From a bacterium (lineage in GTDB: Bacteria > Krumholzibacteriota > Krumholzibacteriia > JACNKJ01): DNA of 64,000 nt. This document shows positions 60,366-64,000 of this stretch, in pieces. The number at the start of each line of letters is the position of its first letter. The stretch's first letter is position 1. The notes below the pieces were generated by a model. The model was not told the DNA's origin, did not search any database, and was given only the letters and a program-made list of their open reading frames with translations. The position numbers and the translations under genes are program-made. The stretch is taken from the NCBI GenBank assembly GCA_024231955.1, contig JAAEPZ010000764.1, forward strand, positions 419,637 through 483,636, in the 5' to 3' direction.

Positions 60366-62852
60366 ATGGCGACCCAACGTGAAAGCATTGTCAACATCAT
60401 CTCCCGCCTGGTTCTGATACTGGCCATCCTGCTCAGTATCTCCGGCCTTCTGGAGCGTTGGACCGGACCGGACCTCCCGTTCAATATCCGCAGACATAAG
60501 ATCATCACCAGAGTCGGTGTGAGTGGGTCCCCACTGGCCCCCTTGGTGGCGGGTGACAGCCTGATTACCATAGCCGGTCGACCTGTCAGAAGTGACGTCT
60601 CCGCCATCGGCGCTCTGACAGACACAGGCAGAACCGGTCCGGTCGCTGTGGAATTCACCCGCGACGGGCAGTTGCTACATGAATCGCTGGAATTCAATCC
60701 CCCGTCAACGCAGCGACTCGTGAACATCTTCCTCCGCACCCTGGCGGCATTGTTCATCTTCCTGATCGGCTTCTACGTCGTCAGCAAACGGCGGGATGTG
60801 ATCTCACGTCATTTCCTCTTCCTGACCCTGCTGACCGGTTCACTGCTCAGCCTCAGCCCACGCACCGGCATCCCCCCCTGGTCTCTCCTCCTTGAGTGGA
60901 AGAACGATCTTGTCGCCACCTTCCTGCCACCCGTTTTCTTCTATTTCGTAGTTCTCTTCCCCGAGCGGCGCCCCCGCCCGCGCTGGCTCAAGATCCTGAT
61001 CTTCCTGCCGCCATGCGTCTTTGCATTGCTGGGGACACTTGCCCTGCTCGGGCTCCCCCTACTGATCGATCCCGGAAGCACACAGCTCCTGCAACTGTGC
61101 GCCAGTCTGAATGCGGCACTGCTGCTCATTCTCAGTTTGCTGCTCATTACCTACAAAGCTTTGCGCAAGAAGTATCGGCGTGAGCAATCCCGGGTGAGAC
61201 TGGTCCTGTTCGGGGCATTCATCAGCGTTCTCCCACTGGCGATCTTTCAGCTGCTCCATCAGATACTGCCGGGGCGGCATATCTACCTGCAGGCCTGGAC
61301 CCATCTCTTCCTGGCCTTCCTGCCGCTCAGTTTCGCCTATGGCATCCTGGGACCCGACTTGCCCGCGCTGCAGAGGCGCACACGGGCCATTTTGCGGACG
61401 ACCCTCTCCGGCTCTTTGCTGGCTGCTCTATTCATCACTTTCCGCATGCTCATCTACCTGTTCTGGGGCCAGAGCACGAATATCGGTGATGATATTCTGT
61501 CAGAGCTCTTCAGCCTCGGCGCGAGTCTGCTTCTGTTGCCGACGCTCCGCAACAGACTGATCCTCCAGTTCGGGGAGCGGGAGGGATTCCCGTTCAATCG
61601 CTGCCAGCATGCACTCACCCCCCCCAACTACTTCAGTACGCTCGAATCGTTGAAACAGGACCTCCTGCCCAAGCTGGGCGAGGAGAGCGGCGCCATCTGG
61701 CTTCTCTGTCTTGAGATGGGCAGCAAAAATTCCTGGGCGATTTCGAGTTCATGGGATCCCGATTCGAAACTGCGGATACTCGACAGCAAGGGGAAACCCC
61801 GAATCTATACTATCCCCCCCGGTCTGGAGAAGATGCTCCTGCAGGGGAAAATGCTCGCGGTGGAACAGTGGGATCCATACTGGGCGCAAAGCCTGATTGG
61901 TCCTCACGCTCTCTCCTTCTGCAAGAGCAGGGACTGGTGCCTGCTGCTGCCGGTTCTGGGGGATGAGGATAATCCCCTCCTCTTCATATTCGGACCCTCG
62001 ATATCCGGCACTCTCTATCACGGGAACATCACTCGCGGTATGGAGCAGCTCCAAGCCTCGCTCGATCTGCACCTGCGCAATCTTTCATTACTCTGCCAGG
62101 TGACGCGCGAGGAGAGATTGCTTGGCGAACTGGATATCGCACGGGATATCCAGTTGGGGCTGCTGCCGCGTCAGATTCCCAACGTGCCCAACCTGGAACT
62201 TGCAGGGAGGATGCAGGCGAGTTCCGAAGTGGGCGGCGACTACTACGGTTTCCTCGAGCTGCTCGATGATCGCCTCGGCCTGGCGCTGGGAGACGCCACA
62301 GGACACGGTGTGCCTGCCGCGCTGCTCATCTCCACCGTTGCGATGGTCTTCCACTATCAGGCAAAGAATGGAATCTCACCCGAATATGTGCTGCAGGGGA
62401 TGAACACCGATCTCATGGCCCTCCCCTTCACTTTCGATCGCTCAGGTGGTGTATTTGCGGGTTTCGTCTATGCTCTTTACGACCGCAACTCCTCCACACT
62501 CTTTTATTCAAATGGCGGCATGCCTCCCCCCATATTGTTGCGAGCCGATGGGAATATGGAGAGACTCAGTCGTGGCGGATTACCCCTCGGTCTTTCGGCA
62601 GATGGGCAATACTCTCGAGGGCTTCTGAGTCTTAATCCGGGTGACTTACTGATTATGAGATCCGATGGCGTCGAGGATCAGGAAGACAACAAAGGTGATG
62701 CGTTTGGTGAGGCAAGATTGCTCAAGTGCCTTGCAAATAGGGATTCAGAAAGCCTTGATGATATTGCGGACAGCCTGATCACAACTCTAAAGAGCTACTC
62801 AGGTGGAGAATTGACAGATGATATCTCATTTATTCTCATGCGTTTAACATGA
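60366..62852 (+). CDS. Multi-pass membrane SpoIIE-type (PP2C) serine phosphatase
   Basis: 828 residues. Membrane helix at about 10-29, a periplasmic PDZ-like segment at about 45-115 (GDSLITIAGRPV), then about seven hydrophobic helices (about 122-370), a GAF-like region (about 400-575) and a C-terminal PP2C/SpoIIE domain (about 580-828). Metal-binding motifs look intact: SSEVGGDYYGFLEL, ALGDATGHGVPAALL, MRSDGVEDQ and the final TDDISFILM. Family members dephosphorylate Ser on anti-sigma antagonists. No anti-sigma factor or STAS gene is adjacent, so the target is unknown. Confidence 0.9.
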   Translation: MATQRESIVNIISRLVLILAILLSISGLLERWTGPDLPFNIRRHKIITRVGVSGSPLAPLVAGDSLITIAGRPVRSDVSAIGALTDTGRTGPVAVEFTRDGQLLHESLEFNPPSTQRLVNIFLRTLAALFIFLIGFYVVSKRRDVISRHFLFLTLLTGSLLSLSPRTGIPPWSLLLEWKNDLVATFLPPVFFYFVVLFPERRPRPRWLKILIFLPPCVFALLGTLALLGLPLLIDPGSTQLLQLCASLNAALLLILSLLLITYKALRKKYRREQSRVRLVLFGAFISVLPLAIFQLLHQILPGRHIYLQAWTHLFLAFLPLSFAYGILGPDLPALQRRTRAILRTTLSGSLLAALFITFRMLIYLFWGQSTNIGDDILSELFSLGASLLLLPTLRNRLILQFGEREGFPFNRCQHALTPPNYFSTLESLKQDLLPKLGEESGAIWLLCLEMGSKNSWAISSSWDPDSKLRILDSKGKPRIYTIPPGLEKMLLQGKMLAVEQWDPYWAQSLIGPHALSFCKSRDWCLLLPVLGDEDNPLLFIFGPSISGTLYHGNITRGMEQLQASLDLHLRNLSLLCQVTREERLLGELDIARDIQLGLLPRQIPNVPNLELAGRMQASSEVGGDYYGFLELLDDRLGLALGDATGHGVPAALLISTVAMVFHYQAKNGISPEYVLQGMNTDLMALPFTFDRSGGVFAGFVYALYDRNSSTLFYSNGGMPPPILLRADGNMERLSRGGLPLGLSADGQYSRGLLSLNPGDLLIMRSDGVEDQEDNKGDAFGEARLLKCLANRDSESLDDIADSLITTLKSYSGGELTDDISFILMRLT

Positions 62853-62894
62853 TCCGAAACGTTACCTACTTATTTCTACAATTTTGGAACATTC

Positions 62895-62910
62895 CGGCAT
62901 GCACTGTGCT
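62895..62910 (+). promoter_or_regulatory. Weak candidate sigma-54 promoter
   Basis: CGGCAT-N5-GTGCT with GG (62896-62897) and GC (62908-62909) 10 bases apart. It deviates from TGGCAC-N5-TTGCA at three conserved positions. It lies 53 bases before the Trp-rich mini-ORF. Confidence 0.3.
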
Positions 62911-62962
62911 TATCCGACATTAACCATCTCGGCCGAGGTGCTACAGGAAAGGAGGAGGCCAA

Positions 62963-63016
62963 ATGTGGCGGTTCCAACTTTGTCTGCTAGACATCTTCTG
63001 GTGGTTGAGAGACTAG
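62963..63016 (+). CDS. 17-residue Trp-rich leader-like peptide
   Basis: ATG at 62963 with AAGGAGGAGG ending 4 bases upstream, one of the strongest ribosome-binding sites in the window. The product is MWRFQLCLLDIFWWLRD, with three Trp including a tandem pair. The tandem Trp codons lie inside a hairpin (CTGCTAG at 62984-62990 pairs with CTAGCAG at 63013-63019, which includes the stop). This resembles an amino-acid leader peptide such as trpL, but no trp gene follows in the window. It could instead be a small membrane peptide. Confidence 0.45.
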   Translation: MWRFQLCLLDIFWWLRD

Positions 63017-63067
63017 CAGTAAATTAAAGATTATGTTTACACGAACCAACTGTATCGAGAGGACAAC

Positions 63068-63085
63068 ATGACTACCGTTCATTAG
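63068..63085 (+). CDS. Possible five-codon ORF (MTTVH)
   Basis: ATG ACT ACC GTT CAT TAG with GAGAGGAC 5 bases upstream, directly followed by a hairpin at 63086. Too short to stand on its own; listed because of the ribosome-binding site and position after the Trp-rich ORF. Confidence 0.2.
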   Translation: MTTVH

Positions 63086-63117
63086 GGCGCTCTCTGACGA
63101 GGGAGCGCCATTTCTTT
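63086..63117 (+). terminator. Stem-loop, probable terminator of the mini-ORF unit
   Basis: 9-pair stem GGCGCTCTC / GGGAGCGCC (one T-G), loop TGACGA, followed by ATTTCTTT. The stem is strong, the T-tract weak. Confidence 0.5.
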
Positions 63118-63182
63118 GGAATCAACTATCAATTCCCCCTTCGCTTCAATCTTACAGCTCACTTTGCTTTATTACACTTTCT

Positions 63183-63206
63183 TTACATTATGTAATATTC
63201 ATGTAA
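63183..63206. promoter_or_regulatory. Operator-like repeat cluster
   Basis: Perfect inverted repeat TTACAT-T-ATGTAA (63183-63195) followed 5 bases later by a third half-site ATGTAA (63201-63206). It ends 6 bases before the -35 box of the next promoter. Confidence 0.5.
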
Positions 63207-63212
63207 TGGAAG

Positions 63213-63241
63213 TTGACACGCATTAGCTTCACTGCTATGTT
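63213..63241 (+). promoter_or_regulatory. Strong sigma-70 promoter without an annotated gene downstream
   Basis: TTGACA (63213-63218), 17-base spacer, TATGTT (63236-63241), with TGC just before the -10 (extended -10). Predicted start near 63248. Confidence 0.65.
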
Positions 63242-63247
63242 TTTCTA

Positions 63248-63548
63248 CTGAGAGGGCTATTCTACTAATACGTGTCCCAGTTTCCTCATGCATCTCAGCG
63301 AAGCGATTGCCGCACGGGCCTCTGAAGGGTGGGAACACGTATAATGTGGTTAACCCTCTTTTTCTTTGCCCCTACCTCCACCACATACTGACCGATTCCT
63401 GGCCACCCCCTTGTGCGCATTTTGCAACCGGACAATTCCTGAGCACATCTCTGCAGGCTGAGTACCTATTCCGAGAGAGAACACACCTTCCGAGCAATCA
63501 TCTCTGTAAATGAGAACCCCGGGCTACACGTGCAGCCCGGGGTTGTGA
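63248..63548 (+). ncRNA. Candidate non-coding transcript between promoter and terminator
   Basis: About 300 bases bounded by the promoter at 63213 and the hairpin at 63517. A 68-codon frame from a TTG at 63307 exists but lacks a ribosome-binding site and looks non-protein-like (many Pro, His, Cys). No Rfam-type family is recognised. A short inverted repeat in the middle was not found by eye. Proposed only because of its boundaries. Confidence 0.3.
63517..63543. terminator. GC-rich hairpin, shared terminator
   Basis: AACCCCGGGCT / AGCCCGGGGTT (11 pairs) with the loop ACACGTGC-type centre; T-rich flanks are modest on both strands. Serves the leftward surface-protein gene and possibly the rightward transcript. 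Confidence 0.6.
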
Positions 63549-63571
63549 TTCTAACCTATTGTCGTGCGACG

Positions 63572-64000
63572 CTACTTGAGCAGAGTCATCTTGCGAGTCT
63601 CGCTCATGCCCGCCGCCTCCAGGCGACAGAAGTAGAGACCCGAAGCCAGGGACTGCCCCTGATCGTCACGACCGTTCCAGACTACGGCATGCGCGCCGGC
63701 AGCCATCTGCTCACCGGACCGCAGCTTCCGCACCAGGCGACCGCCAAGATCGAAGAACCGCAGATCAACGGCACCCGCTGCAGACAGATCGAATTTGCGC
63801 GCCGTCGTCGGATGGAACGGGTTCGGGTAGTTGCCCCGCAGCCCGGACACCGTCGGCTGATCCGTGCCACCCACAGCGGTCGCGTCCTCGGTGTAGACGA
63901 CGCGCTGGTTGCCGGGAACGCTCGTGTAGGTCGCGGTCAAGCCGCTCGGCCACAGAACCTGGATCTCATCGACCATCGTCGCGGCCCCCAGACCGAACTC
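63572..64000 (-). CDS. Surface/secreted protein with ASPIC/UnbV-like and FlgD-Ig-like C-terminus, 5' part cut off
   Basis: The frame is open from the window edge (64000) to the stop at 63572, so only the last 142 residues are seen. The upstream part (VDEIQVLWPSGLTATYTSVP then NQRVVYTED) has the WPSG signature of ASPIC/UnbV modules that end FG-GAP/VCBS-repeat proteins. The rest is a FlgD-Ig-like module: GLRGNYPNPFHPTTARKF (PNPF signature), VDLRFFDLGGRLVRKL, GAHAVVWNGRDDQG and LASGLYFCRLEAAGMSETRKMTLLK in order. Such C-terminal modules occur on exported proteins of FCB-group bacteria. An internal Met at 63976 is not the real start. Confidence 0.85.
   Translation of the reverse strand, partial: EFGLGAATMVDEIQVLWPSGLTATYTSVPGNQRVVYTEDATAVGGTDQPTVSGLRGNYPNPFHPTTARKFDLSAAGAVDLRFFDLGGRLVRKLRSGEQMAAGAHAVVWNGRDDQGQSLASGLYFCRLEAAGMSETRKMTLLK

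Noticed and set aside
63307..63513. 68-codon plus-strand frame from a TTG
   Set aside because: No ribosome-binding site and an unusual Pro/His/Cys-rich product; a non-coding transcript is a better reading.

Overview
The window reads as chromosomal DNA (GC-rich, roughly 55% by eye, not computed) from a diderm, probably uncultured bacterium. Outer-membrane evidence is an LptE-type lipoprotein next to holA, a FadL-type porin, a Wza-type export lipoprotein and several lipobox proteins. The gene at the right edge ends in a FlgD-Ig-like C-terminal module with the PNPF signature that is common in surface-sorted proteins of the FCB superphylum and related candidate phyla (Eisenbacteria, Krumholzibacteria, Latescibacteria and similar). 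I infer that broad neighbourhood; the phylum cannot be fixed from this sequence alone. Start codons are often TTG or GTG, and none of the five tRNA genes encodes the 3' CCA.

Layout. (1) 1-17.6 kb is an exopolysaccharide or O-antigen-like locus. A leftward arm holds a GT4 glycosyltransferase, an ExeA-type ATPase and a truncated gene. A rightward arm holds a DegT aminotransferase, two separate priming sugar transferases, a GT39-like membrane protein, Wza-, Wzz- and CpsD-like proteins, an O-antigen ligase/polymerase, a Gfo/Idh dehydrogenase, a hexapeptide acetyltransferase and three more GT4 enzymes. (2) 17.6-20.7 kb has a SPOR lipoprotein, galT and glgA. (3) 20.8-21.8 kb has three tRNAs, each with its own terminator, and a small coiled-coil gene. 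(4) 21.9-27.1 kb has a CapK/PaaK-like adenylate-forming enzyme, dnaK and a lone ClpB-D2-like ATPase. (5) 27.1-44.9 kb is a dense housekeeping block: tRNA-Val, thrS, infC-rpmI-rplT-pheS-pheT, a ZapB-like gene, zapA, a 6S RNA, rny, a YmdB-like phosphodiesterase, folD, ispA, a divergent PAP2 protein, dxs, tlyA, nadK and recN. (6) 45-52 kb has tRNA-Arg, two small membrane proteins, a nucleotide-sugar dehydrogenase, a UDP-sugar 4-epimerase, an NtrC-family regulator, lptE, holA and a thioredoxin-like protein. (7) 52-60 kb runs leftward: a fatty-acid module (acyl-CoA synthetase, FadL, GDSL lipoprotein), a small membrane protein, a GH57 enzyme and a TPR protein. (8) 60.4-62.9 kb is a large multi-pass SpoIIE-type phosphatase, followed by a 0.7 kb non-coding region with strong signals, then the edge gene.

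How the parts fit. The dehydrogenase at 46 kb, the Gfo/Idh enzyme, the DegT aminotransferase and the acetyltransferase together match the WbpA-WbpB-WbpE-WbpD route to a 2,3-diacetamido-uronic acid; the 47 kb epimerase and galT would supply galacto-configured donors. Three sites match the sigma-54 promoter pattern (GG-N10-GC): one before the aminotransferase, one before the export lipoprotein and one in the region after the phosphatase. With the sigma-54 activator at 48 kb they suggest sigma-54 control of the polysaccharide genes (inference).

The points most worth a second look are: infC starting on AUC directly behind a terminator-like hairpin; the 6S RNA with a near-consensus promoter whose -35 box overlaps the end of zapA; a tRNA-Val with C at position 33; a 17-residue Trp-rich leader-like ORF; an orphan promoter/operator/terminator unit at 63.2-63.55 kb; and motif losses in the sigma-54 activator (GAFTDA), the CpsD-like ATPase, glycogen synthase and the divergent PAP2 protein.
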